Shown: positions 1-6,469 of the stretch, in pieces
Numbering within the stretch: position 1 is the first letter of the stretch
Layout of the letters: each line of letters begins with the position of its first letter
Source of the DNA: an uncultured Prevotellaceae bacterium
Lineage (GTDB): Bacteria > Bacteroidota > Bacteroidia > Bacteroidales > Muribaculaceae
Reading direction: 5' to 3'
Length of the DNA: 11,291 nucleotides
NCBI GenBank assembly: GCA_945983195.1
Contig: CAMFSS010000039.1
Coordinates: forward strand, 1 to 11,291
Position numbers and translations under genes: made by a program
The notes under the pieces: model-generated
The model's database searches: none
Told to the model about the DNA's origin: nothing
What the model saw: the letters and a program-made list of their open reading frames with translations, nothing else

Positions 1-155
1 GTGTTGAGATACTTCACATCGGTAATGACGTGCGAGCCTTCAAACAGCGCGTTCAGGAAACCGATGAGCAAATCCTTGTTCAAATCGGTTCCAAAAATCC
101 GCTTAAACCCGAAATCGGTCAGCAAGCTGATGTATTTATCCTCTATTTCACTCAT
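1..155 (-). CDS. Rpn family nuclease / PD-(D/E)XK putative transposase, N-terminal fragment cut by window edge
   Basis: An ATG on the minus strand at 155 opens a frame that runs off the left edge after 51 codons. The peptide begins MSEIEDKYISLLTDFGFKRI and continues with FGTDLNKDLLIGFLNALF. This is the characteristic N-terminus of the Bacteroidetes Rpn / PD-(D/E)XK nuclease family transposases (the 'DxxFKxIFG...L..FLNALL' signature). Family members are usually around 300 residues, so only about a sixth is visible. The catalytic D/E-x-K residues lie outside the window and cannot be checked. Known Rpn proteins are DNA endonucleases that promote RecA-independent recombination, and they are often multi-copy and fast-evolving. 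The start is supported by a near-consensus Bacteroidetes promoter about 50 nt upstream. Whether the full gene is intact is unknown. Confidence 0.85.
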   Translation of the reverse strand, partial: MSEIEDKYISLLTDFGFKRIFGTDLNKDLLIGFLNALFEGSHVITDVKYLN

Positions 156-180
156 AACTTTGTCCCTTTTTTGCTTTTTG

Positions 181-236
181 CAAAGATAATGCAGCCTATC
201 TTATGCAAAGATAGCCACAATTTCCTACTAATCAAA
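181..236 (-). promoter_or_regulatory. Promoter of the Rpn-family gene (near-consensus Bacteroidetes sigma type)
   Basis: Read on the minus strand, TTTG (236-233), a 19-nt spacer and TATCTTTG (213-206) match the Bacteroidetes -33 / TAnnTTTG -7 promoter. A second TATCTTTG lies at 188-181, closer to the gene, with a TTTG 17 nt upstream that is part of the first -7 box. The distal pair has the better spacing. Transcription from it would start near 200 and leave a leader of about 45 nt before the ATG at 155. Confidence 0.6.
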
Positions 237-309
237 CAATCACCCCATTAAATTATCTGAAAAAAACAGATGAAAGAAGAATACTATTGCGCTTGATTTA
301 CACTCAATT

Positions 310-360
310 TAGCTAAACAGAATATGGCGAGAAATGATTTGCCTCTCCGCACCACTTTTT
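310..360 (+). terminator. Degenerate terminator-like hairpin, diverged copy of the one after the Sel1 gene
   Basis: The stretch from TAGC..AACAGAATATGG (310-327) through the central GATTTGCC (336-343) to CACCACTTTTT (350-360) lines up without gaps with 2316-2366, downstream of the Sel1-repeat gene. Here the stem is imperfect: GG/CC, CG/CG and AGA/TCT are separated by bulges. The loop and a trailing T-run are kept. No open reading frame ends just upstream on the plus strand, so it now appears to be an orphan. It may be the remnant 3' end of a lost paralogue. Confidence 0.45.
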
Positions 361-451
361 ATGGTTTTTGCTTAAAAAGCACTGTGTGAGTGCAAGATTT
401 CGAGAAAAATGCATTAGGTTTGTGACCGGGAATGAATTTATATGGGGCAAA

Positions 452-484
452 TTGTGGCACTTTCGGCAAATTTTACTAATTTTG
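452..484 (+). promoter_or_regulatory. Possible promoter for the structured region upstream of the Sel1 gene
   Basis: TAATTTTG at 477-484 fits the TAnnTTTG -7 consensus exactly. A TTG at 452-454 lies 22 nt upstream, slightly farther than the usual 19-21 nt. Transcription would begin near 490 and run through the hairpins at 506-533, 639-664, 714-761 and 767-797. The -33 box is weak, so the call is tentative. Confidence 0.35.
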
Positions 485-806
485 CAATAGCCGACTGTTT
501 TAAGTCTCCGCACAGGAGTCTGTGAGGCGGGAGGCTGACATAATGAAAAGCGTTTACTGCGCTGATTCTTGACGAATCGGAATTCTCGCAAAATTTCTAT
601 CAAAAGTCAAGGAATGAGCAACTGTAGATGCCCATGGGATATGTATATCTTGCTTTCGACATATTATTCCGTGAGGGATAAAGCCGATTGCATTGATCGC
701 ATATACAGGCGTAGGGCTTCTTCGTTGCCGTCCGACTTTTGATGGGCAATGCGAGAAGCCTCGATTCGTAGGACGGTAACAGATACGGATTCCTACGCTT
801 TTTCTT
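485..806 (+). ncRNA. Candidate structured leader or small RNA upstream of the Sel1 gene
   Basis: No protein gene is convincing in this 300-nt stretch, but it holds a series of inverted repeats. One is CACAG-gagt-CTGTG (511-524) enclosed by CTCCG/CGGGAG. Another is ATATGT/ACATAT (639-644 and 659-664). A third is a bulged 14-bp stem joining GGCTTCT..TTGCC to GGCAA..AGAAGCC (715-760). The last is CGTAGGA/TCCTACG (767-773 and 791-797), followed by CTTTTTCTT (798-806), which resembles an intrinsic terminator. A -7 box lies just upstream at 477-484, and the next start codon (860) is only about 54 nt beyond the T-run. Together these fit either a free-standing small RNA or an attenuator-type leader. 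No known RNA family (RNase P, tmRNA, SRP, 6S, FMN or cobalamin riboswitch) was recognised. The open frames on the opposite strand (554-817, 600-854) have no recognisable protein features and look incidental. Confidence 0.35.
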
Positions 807-859
807 GTATAAACCATCTAAACGCCAACGAGAGGATGACCGCGGCAAAATCAAATCTG

Positions 860-2299
860 ATGAAAAAAGTAATAATTTTCATTGCCATTCTTTTATTAAT
901 GCCATGTCTTGAGTGCGAACTTTATGCTCAGAAAAAGAAAGTCACGGCATCAAACAGAACGACAAAGACCACCAAATCAAAAGAGACCATCGAATTTGAG
1001 AAACTTTTATTAAAAGCAAAAAAAGGAGACCCGGAGGCTCAAACTTCAGTGGGAGATCGTTATGCTGCTGGAAGAGGAGTGGCAAAAGACTTGGTTAAAT
1101 CAATGGAATGGTTCCAAAAAGCGATAGATAACGGTTATGGGAAAGCTTGTTATTGGGCTGCTTTAGTATGGGAGCGAGAAAATGATTACGAAAAAAGATT
1201 AGATTATCTTCGCATGGGTGTTTCCCTGAATGATGAAAATTGTTATTATGATTTATATTGTGATTATAATAGAGGTGAACATGGTGTAGAAAAGAATAAA
1301 AATTTAGCACTTGAATTATTAAAAAAAGGAACAGACCTGAAAATGCCGGAATTGTTTTACTCTAGATATTTGGCTCACAGATATGGTACACTGGGATTTG
1401 CAAAGAGCAAGGAAGACGCGATATTCTGGCTGAAGAGACATATTGACTACGAATATGATCAATATCGTTCTGAAAAATATGAGGAGCTTAAGCAGTTTTT
1501 TAAGGACTACATTGCAGAATACGTAAAAAGGTTGAAGGAAGAATTAGGTTGCGATTATGACCCTGCACTTCATATAGATGAATATAAAGCATGGCTTGCA
1601 GACAAACCAGCCCCAAGAGCCTCAAAACAACAATCAAGCACAACCTACAGCAGCTCTCCAGCCAATACTACTGCGCCTGCTGCACCTACTACATACCATT
1701 ATACCAAGAGCGGAAGAGGACAATCACAGAACACCGGGCAATGGACTGATGGCATGGCATCGCAGTATTGCGCAGTGCAATTTTTTGATGACTATATTAC
1801 TGTAAATGGGGAAATTAATTATTTTGTCGGAAATTCAGGCAGTTGGAAAATATATGGTGGTACCTCCATGAATTATGGAGGTTGTTATTCAAAGTCATAT
1901 TACTATGTCGATGCCAATAAAAATATGCAAGAAGTGTGTGAATCCGGTTCTCCGTATGGATTAGACACCTTCGTTTATCCAATGTCTATGAACGGAGACC
2001 CTACACCACACAACGATTCATATAATAATTCATACAATAATTCACAATCAAATTATCATAACAGCTCATCAAGCAGTTCTTCCGGTTCCCACAATTCAAG
2101 TACGCAGCCATCAAGAAAATACAAGTGCGCGTATTGCAATAATGGTATGATAGAGAAGAACGACCCTGCACCTCCTTCATTCGGAATAGACCAGCCCAAG
2201 AAAAAATGCCCGACATGTGGCAAATGGTATGATCCAACAGTATCAGTCCACTATCACCAGCAGTGTCATCACTGCGGTGGAACAGGATATGCAAAATAA
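860..2299 (+). CDS. Exported Sel1-repeat protein with Ser/Asn-rich linker and C-terminal CxxC zinc ribbon
   Basis: The 479-residue protein begins with a signal peptide (MKKVIIFIAILLLMPCLECE, then LYAQ; cleavage probably after AQ, residue 24). A Lys/Thr-rich stretch follows. Sel1-like helical repeats cover about residues 55-195; the clearest reads AQTSVGDRYAAGRGVAKDL and continues to the WFQKAID helix, with a second around 139-160 and a degenerate third around 161-195. A low-complexity linker (about 250-295) precedes a Tyr/Gly-rich domain (295-380). A Ser/Asn-rich tract (385-415) then leads to three CxxC knuckles, CAYC 423, CPTC 450 and CHHC 469, ending in a DnaJ-like CGGTG. Sel1 repeats mediate protein-protein contacts; the partner is unknown. 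The start at 860 is chosen because it places the signal peptide at the N-terminus; ATG 836 or 749 would bury it. The gene is AT-rich against the GC-rich block downstream, suggesting a different history. The function is unknown. Confidence 0.85.
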   Translation: MKKVIIFIAILLLMPCLECELYAQKKKVTASNRTTKTTKSKETIEFEKLLLKAKKGDPEAQTSVGDRYAAGRGVAKDLVKSMEWFQKAIDNGYGKACYWAALVWERENDYEKRLDYLRMGVSLNDENCYYDLYCDYNRGEHGVEKNKNLALELLKKGTDLKMPELFYSRYLAHRYGTLGFAKSKEDAIFWLKRHIDYEYDQYRSEKYEELKQFFKDYIAEYVKRLKEELGCDYDPALHIDEYKAWLADKPAPRASKQQSSTTYSSSPANTTAPAAPTTYHYTKSGRGQSQNTGQWTDGMASQYCAVQFFDDYITVNGEINYFVGNSGSWKIYGGTSMNYGGCYSKSYYYVDANKNMQEVCESGSPYGLDTFVYPMSMNGDPTPHNDSYNNSYNNSQSNYHNSSSSSSSGSHNSSTQPSRKYKCAYCNNGMIEKNDPAPPSFGIDQPKKKCPTCGKWYDPTVSVHYHQQCHHCGGTGYAK

Positions 2300-2331
2300 A
2301 GATTGAGGCTAATAATAGCCGAACAGAATAT

Positions 2332-2368
2332 GGTGTGGAAGGATTTGCCCTTCCCACACCATTTTTTT
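2332..2368 (+). terminator. Strong intrinsic terminator of the Sel1-repeat gene
   Basis: GGTGTGGAAGG (2332-2342) pairs with CCTTCCCACACC (2349-2360) in an 11-bp stem with one bulged C, closing a six-nucleotide ATTTGC loop. Seven Ts follow directly (2362-2368). It starts 33 nt after the stop codon and separates this plus-strand gene from the convergent glycosyltransferase. Confidence 0.85.
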
Positions 2369-2445
2369 GTTAACTCCGCTAATGTGCTGCTCCAATTGTT
2401 TCTCAGCTAAGCCCAAAAAATTTCATCTTAATTGTGATGGGGGGA

Positions 2446-3474
2446 TTAGAAGGTGCGGCGGTGGCGGAGGTAGTAGTCGATGACGATGTTGCAGCGGCTG
2501 CCGGGGTGCTCTCGCAGCAGGTTGCGGGTGATGGGGGTGGCATCGGGGTTGTAGTTCTTCCGCATGGTGCGGAAGTCGTGGTGAGCCTGAAGCACGGCGC
2601 ATGCATTGGCAAAGTCGAGCTTCGCCACGAACATGAAGAATGCCAGCGTGTCGTAGAGGCGTCGCACGAAGAGTGTGCGCGAGCGGTCGCGGCGCGGCAG
2701 GTTCTTGTAGAGCAGCAGCAGATTGTTGCGGAAGTTGAGATAGGTCTTGCGCGGATTTCCGGCAGGCAGACTTCCGCCGCCCAGATGATGAATCACACTG
2801 GTGTGAATATATCGGATGTCGTAGCCCAGCAGATGTATACGCCAGCAAAGGTCGATTTCCTCCATGTGGGCAAAAAAGAGGCGGTCGAGTCCTCCGGCTT
2901 GAAGATACACTTCGGTGCGGACAAACAGACCCGCTCCAGAAGCCCAGAAAATGCCCATATCGGCATCGTATTGCCCATGGTCGTACTCCACGGTGGAAAA
3001 TATGCGTCCGCGGCAATAAGGGTATCCTAATCGGTCGATAAAGCCTCCTGCGGCACCGGCATATTCAAACTGCGTCTTGTCGGTGTAGGCAAGAATCTTC
3101 GGCTGGCAGGCTGCCACGGTGCGGTGGGTGCTGCAATAGTCGTAGAGCGGCTCCACCCAGTGCGGAGTCACCTCAACATCGGAGTTGAGCAGAATGGTGT
3201 ATTCGTAGTGCGTAGCGCGGATTGCGCGGTTGTAGCCCTCGGCATAGCCGTAGTTCTTGTCGAGAGGCAGTACGAGAGCTTCGGGGAACTCACGCTCAAG
3301 CACAAGCAGCGAATCGTCGGAGCTGCCGTTGTCGGCTACAATCACATCGGCTATGTCGCTGTTGGTGTGGCGAATCACCGACGGCAGAAACTCGCGCAGC
3401 AGCTTCACTCCATTCCAGTTGAGGATAATCACAGCCACCGGCTTCTTGGGAGCATTTTCTTGAAATAGTGCCAT
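2446..3474 (-). CDS. Family 2 glycosyltransferase (GT-A fold, rhamnosyltransferase-like)
   Basis: A 342-residue cytoplasmic or membrane-associated enzyme expected to transfer a sugar from a nucleotide donor to a cell-surface glycan or lipid-linked acceptor. The N-terminus has the GT2 nucleotide-binding strand VAVIILNWNG (13-22) and ADNGSSDDS (47-55). The metal-binding DXD equivalent is NSDVE (97-101). ASGAGLFVR (178-186) is the usual acceptor-side motif, and MEEIDLCWR (204-212) holds the probable catalytic acidic residue. The later HHLGGGS (229-235) is typical of this subgroup. A hydrophobic patch near 275-284 may be membrane-proximal. The length is normal. The gene starts 18 nt after the mtaB stop on the same strand and is probably cotranscribed with it. 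The donor and acceptor cannot be read from sequence, and no polysaccharide gene cluster surrounds it. Confidence 0.9.
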   Translation of the reverse strand: MALFQENAPKKPVAVIILNWNGVKLLREFLPSVIRHTNSDIADVIVADNGSSDDSLLVLEREFPEALVLPLDKNYGYAEGYNRAIRATHYEYTILLNSDVEVTPHWVEPLYDYCSTHRTVAACQPKILAYTDKTQFEYAGAAGGFIDRLGYPYCRGRIFSTVEYDHGQYDADMGIFWASGAGLFVRTEVYLQAGGLDRLFFAHMEEIDLCWRIHLLGYDIRYIHTSVIHHLGGGSLPAGNPRKTYLNFRNNLLLLYKNLPRRDRSRTLFVRRLYDTLAFFMFVAKLDFANACAVLQAHHDFRTMRKNYNPDATPITRNLLREHPGSRCNIVIDYYLRHRRTF

Positions 3475-3492
3475 ATTATATTTGGAGAATTT

Positions 3493-4824
3493 TTATTCGG
3501 TAACCACCTCGCCAAGCATCGTGTCGGGGTCGTCGGGAGAGATAGCAATCAGGCGCACCGGTGCCACGGTGTTGACGAGCGCGTCGGGGGCATCGGTCAC
3601 TTCCACTCGAATGTAATTGTCGGTGAATCCGTGCATCGGGAGTCCGGGCTGCGGCTGCTCAAAGAGCACGGGGCGCACAGTGCCGGCATATCGCTGCATG
3701 AAGGCACGCAGCTTGCGGTCGCTTAGCGCAATCATCTTGCCTGCGCGCACGCTTTTTGTGTGCTGGTCGACAACGTGGTCGATGGTGTGCAGTGCAAGCG
3801 TGCCGGGACGCTCGGAATAGGGGAAAACGTGCAGTCGCGTGATGTCGAGAGCGTCGACAAATGTCCGTGATTCTTCAAAAAGCTCTTCGGTCTCGCCGCG
3901 TGTACCCACCATAAGGTCCACGCCGATGAATGCATCGGGAATCAGCCGCTTTATCATCTCCACCTTGTGGGCGAAAAGGGCTGAATCGTAGTGGCGGCGC
4001 ATGAGGCGCAGCACCTCGTCGCTGCCGCACTGGAGCGGAATGTGGAAATGTGGCATGAATGTGCGCGACCGGGCGCAGAAATCAATAATCTCATCGGTGA
4101 GAAGGTCGGGCTCGATCGACGATATGCGGTAGCGTTCAATGCCCACGACGGCATCGAGGGCGTGGATGAGGTCGATGAAACGCTCACCGGTGTTCTTGCC
4201 GAAATCGCCGATGTTCACACCCGTAATCACAATCTCCTTGCCACCCTCGGCAGCCACTTGGCGTGCCTGTGCCACAAGCGACTCGATTGTGCCGCTGCGG
4301 CTGCGACCGCGGGCGAACGGAATGGTGCAATAGCTGCAAAAGTAGTCGCAGCCGTCTTGCACCTTCAGGAAATAGCGTGTGCGGTCGCCGCGTGAGCAGC
4401 TCGGGCTGAAAGCGCGAATGTCCTTGGCAGGAGTCACCTCCACTTGCGGCTTGCGCGTGGCGAGCCAGCGGTCGAGATAAGCCGAAATTTCCAGCTTCTG
4501 CTCGCTGCCAAGCACTATGTCGACACCCTCAATCGCCGCCACCTCATCTTTCTTGAGCTGCGCGTAGCAGCCGGTCACCACAATCACGGCATCGGGATAG
4601 CGGTGTGCGAGGCGGCGAATCGTCTGCCGGCACTTCTTGTCGGCAAGTTCGGTTACGCTGCAAGTGTTCACCACGCAGATGTCGGGCGTTTCGCCGGGCT
4701 GTGCCCTGCGGATGCCACGCTCGGCAAAAATCCGTGCTATTGTGGAGGTTTCGGCGAAATTGAGTTTGCAACCGAGAGTATGGAACTCGGCAGTGCAGTT
4801 GTCGAAAGTCGATTTGTCAGTCAT
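3493..4824 (-). CDS. mtaB: tRNA t6A37 methylthiotransferase MtaB (radical SAM)
   Basis: A 443-residue member of the methylthiotransferase family that converts N6-threonylcarbamoyladenosine at tRNA position 37 to its 2-methylthio form (ms2t6A). The N-terminal UPF0004 domain carries the three cysteines for the auxiliary 4Fe-4S cluster: C19 in HTLGCKLN, C55 in NTCSVT and C86 in VTGCYAQ. The radical-SAM cluster is CDYFCSYC (C159, C163, C166), preceded by FLKVQDG and followed by IPFARGRSRS. The GCKLN and QDGCDYFCSYCTIPFARG signatures favour MtaB over MiaB or RimO. The C-terminal 60 residues resemble a small TRAM-like RNA-binding domain. The length is normal. The start at 4824 fits a near-perfect promoter about 30 nt upstream. 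The GT2 gene follows after 18 nt. Confidence 0.93.
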   Translation of the reverse strand: MTDKSTFDNCTAEFHTLGCKLNFAETSTIARIFAERGIRRAQPGETPDICVVNTCSVTELADKKCRQTIRRLAHRYPDAVIVVTGCYAQLKKDEVAAIEGVDIVLGSEQKLEISAYLDRWLATRKPQVEVTPAKDIRAFSPSCSRGDRTRYFLKVQDGCDYFCSYCTIPFARGRSRSGTIESLVAQARQVAAEGGKEIVITGVNIGDFGKNTGERFIDLIHALDAVVGIERYRISSIEPDLLTDEIIDFCARSRTFMPHFHIPLQCGSDEVLRLMRRHYDSALFAHKVEMIKRLIPDAFIGVDLMVGTRGETEELFEESRTFVDALDITRLHVFPYSERPGTLALHTIDHVVDQHTKSVRAGKMIALSDRKLRAFMQRYAGTVRPVLFEQPQPGLPMHGFTDNYIRVEVTDAPDALVNTVAPVRLIAISPDDPDTMLGEVVTE

Positions 4825-4853
4825 TCCAAAAAATCCGTTTTATTCCGTTGGTG

Positions 4854-4884
4854 CAAAGGTACGACAAACGAGTGCAGAAACAAA
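4854..4884 (-). promoter_or_regulatory. Promoter of mtaB-GT2
   Basis: On the minus strand, TTTG (4884-4881), exactly 19 nt of spacer and TACCTTTG (4861-4854) match both Bacteroidetes promoter boxes. It lies in the 125-nt gap after the desulfoferrodoxin gene and leaves a leader of about 25 nt before the mtaB ATG. This implies that mtaB and the glycosyltransferase can be transcribed independently of the genes upstream. Confidence 0.65.
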
Positions 4885-4949
4885 ACGAAAAACGAAGTTT
4901 TTGTTTTTGGGAATGCCGAGTGCAGTGTTACCTTATTGAAAGGTACGAC

Positions 4950-5324
4950 TTATAGCTCCGTTTTCCACAATCCGTGGAGGTTGCAGTATTCATACACAGC
5001 CACCGGACGGTCGCCGCAAGTGCAGATGTCAGCCGAAGGCTTGTCGGTAAGGGCTACAAAGCGGCCGCCGTGCTCTGTAGCCACATAGATAAATGCGATG
5101 TGATGCTCAGGCAGCATGGGGTGCGCCACGCTTCCCACTTCCACATGAATGGTGCAGTCGTCGATTCGTGTCACCACCGGAATGTGCTTCTCTCCGGCAG
5201 CATCTACGGTGTTGGGCACCAGCTCCTCCATTTTCTCGCCACAGCATACTAAAGGCACCTTGGAGTCGACCAATTTCATCACTACATTGCCGCAATGACG
5301 GCACTTGAAAAAACTTGTTTCCAT
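4950..5324 (-). CDS. dfx: Class I desulfoferrodoxin (superoxide reductase)
   Basis: A 124-residue cytoplasmic iron protein that reduces superoxide to hydrogen peroxide without releasing oxygen, a common defence in anaerobes. The N-terminal desulforedoxin-like domain has the FeS4 ligands C8 and C11 (FKCRHCGN) and the CC pair C27-C28 (LVCCGEKM). The C-terminal domain has the catalytic EKH (45-47) and the iron ligands expected in HPMLPEHH (68-75) and CNLHGLW (C114, H117). Both iron centres therefore look intact. The length matches the family. The frame stays open far upstream, but the ATG at 5324 (METSFFKCRH) is the correct family start; the extension would read through the GNAT gene on another frame. 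It begins 47 nt after the GNAT stop with no obvious separate promoter. Confidence 0.95.
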   Translation of the reverse strand: METSFFKCRHCGNVVMKLVDSKVPLVCCGEKMEELVPNTVDAAGEKHIPVVTRIDDCTIHVEVGSVAHPMLPEHHIAFIYVATEHGGRFVALTDKPSADICTCGDRPVAVYEYCNLHGLWKTEL

Positions 5325-5371
5325 AATATTAACCGTTTTACTATTGTAACGCACACTGCGGCATAAAAGTT

Positions 5372-5950
5372 CTATAACGGCATGACAAGAGGCAGATTGA
5401 GGCGCGTGTCGTCGAGGGCAAGATTGGTGCCGTCGGGGGCGGCTACGGCGGCTGTGATGCCTTCGGCAAGGCTGAATCCCATTGAGGCATACCAGCGGCG
5501 CAGCGATGGCTCCTCGGCAATGAGCATGGCTATACCCGCTCTGCTTCGGCGCATCTTCTCCACCGCTTCGGCTATCATGGCACCGGCAATGCCCCTGCCG
5601 CGCCACTCGGGGGCAGTGGCTACGCCATAGATGTAGGCACCTCGCTTTCCTGCCATTCCAACCGGCATTGGCGAGAGCCTCACCGACACTTCGTCGCCTT
5701 GAAGCGGCTCATTTGTGGGGCTGTTTTCGCATAGAGTGAACTTGTGGAAGTGCATCATCGCTATGAGCGTGCCATCGGGCGAAAAGCGCAGAATGCGGTT
5801 GCCCGTGTGGCTCATGGCAGTGAGATAGTGCATGATGAAGTCGCGCTCGTCGCCGAATGCAGTGTGCCACAGTAGGTACATCTGTTCGCGCAATGCGTTT
5901 TCATCATCAATGGTGTGTGCAGCCGATGCTACGGGCGCGCAAGAATCCAT
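5372..5950 (-). CDS. GNAT family N-acetyltransferase
   Basis: A 192-residue protein of the acetyl-CoA-dependent GNAT fold; the substrate is unknown. The acetyl-CoA binding motif A is visible as YIYGVATAPEWRGRGIAGAM (107-126), with the R/QxxGxA pyrophosphate loop at 117-122. Motif B is marked by RRWYASMGF (151-159), with a Tyr that often acts as general acid. The first 20 residues are not family-like and may be a loose extension; M24 is a later alternative start. The ATG at 5950 lies inside the 3' end of the SPOR-protein gene (22 nt overlap in another frame), which suggests translational coupling. Desulfoferrodoxin follows 47 nt downstream. Confidence 0.85.
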   Translation of the reverse strand: MDSCAPVASAAHTIDDENALREQMYLLWHTAFGDERDFIMHYLTAMSHTGNRILRFSPDGTLIAMMHFHKFTLCENSPTNEPLQGDEVSVRLSPMPVGMAGKRGAYIYGVATAPEWRGRGIAGAMIAEAVEKMRRSRAGIAMLIAEEPSLRRWYASMGFSLAEGITAAVAAPDGTNLALDDTRLNLPLVMPL

Positions 5951-6423
5951 GGCTTTTCAATTGGGATTCGCATCTTCACCTCCTTGTCGATGCGCTTTAT
6001 GTAGGCTGCTGCTTCGGCTGAAGTGTCGAAGCCGTGAGCTATCACATAGTAGACCTTTTCGCTGTCGATGACCACGTATGCCGGTTTCTCCTCCTTCTTC
6101 AGACGGTCGCGGAACGAGCGTGCATTGAAAGCCTGCTTGTATTCGCCCACCACCACGCCGTAGCGTTTGAGGGTGGAATAGGGGTCGTCTACTATGTTGA
6201 CACGGTGTGTGATGAGCCTCACAGAGTCGCCTGCCACGATTGCCGTGGCTTCGCGCTTCTCGGCACGGATTTTTTCGACGGTAGCCGAGTCGGCGGTTTC
6301 GCGGGCGCGTATGTGCTCGCGCGTGATGTCGTAGGCAGCGCGGTAGTTCTCTTCCGACGTCTTGCACGAATAAAGCGCAAGGGCGAAAAATGCTGCCAGA
6401 GCGTAGATTGCTATTCTTTTCAT
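5929..6423 (-). CDS. SPOR-domain lipoprotein
   Basis: A 164-residue predicted lipoprotein. The signal sequence MKRIAIYALAAFFALALYSC ends in a lipobox with Cys20, so the mature protein should be lipid-anchored in the envelope. After a charged, probably helical linker (25-75), residues about 86-146 resemble a SPOR domain: YGVVVGEYKQAFNARSFRDR, then AYVVIDSEKVYYVIAHGF and a closing AAAYIKRI helix. SPOR domains bind denuded glycan strands of peptidoglycan, usually at division sites; a role in cell-wall organisation is inferred. The frame is open back to 6504, but the ATG at 6423 is chosen because it places the signal peptide at the N-terminus. It lies 46 nt after the phosphoesterase gene and overlaps the GNAT start. 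Confidence 0.85.
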   Translation of the reverse strand: MKRIAIYALAAFFALALYSCKTSEENYRAAYDITREHIRARETADSATVEKIRAEKREATAIVAGDSVRLITHRVNIVDDPYSTLKRYGVVVGEYKQAFNARSFRDRLKKEEKPAYVVIDSEKVYYVIAHGFDTSAEAAAYIKRIDKEVKMRIPIEKPWILARP

Positions 6424-6469
6424 AGAGTGTGAGTTGTCAGAAAAAATACTTTGTCTGCTGCTGCGGCGG

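Noticed and set aside
255..271. Hairpin ATCTG-A7-CAGAT
   Set aside because: Only five AT-rich pairs in an A-rich tract; expected by chance and not linked to a gene end.
313..854. Minus-strand open frames of 84-96 codons
   Set aside because: No signal, domain or membrane features; they overlap each other and the hairpins, and no promoter points into them.
2414..2440. Terminator for the minus-strand GT2 gene
   Set aside because: There is a T-run (AAATTTTTT on the minus strand), but the preceding stem is only CATC/GATG, too weak to call.
2423..3030. Long open frames opposite the glycosyltransferase gene
   Set aside because: They are GC-driven shadows; the GT2 frame has all family motifs and the others have none.
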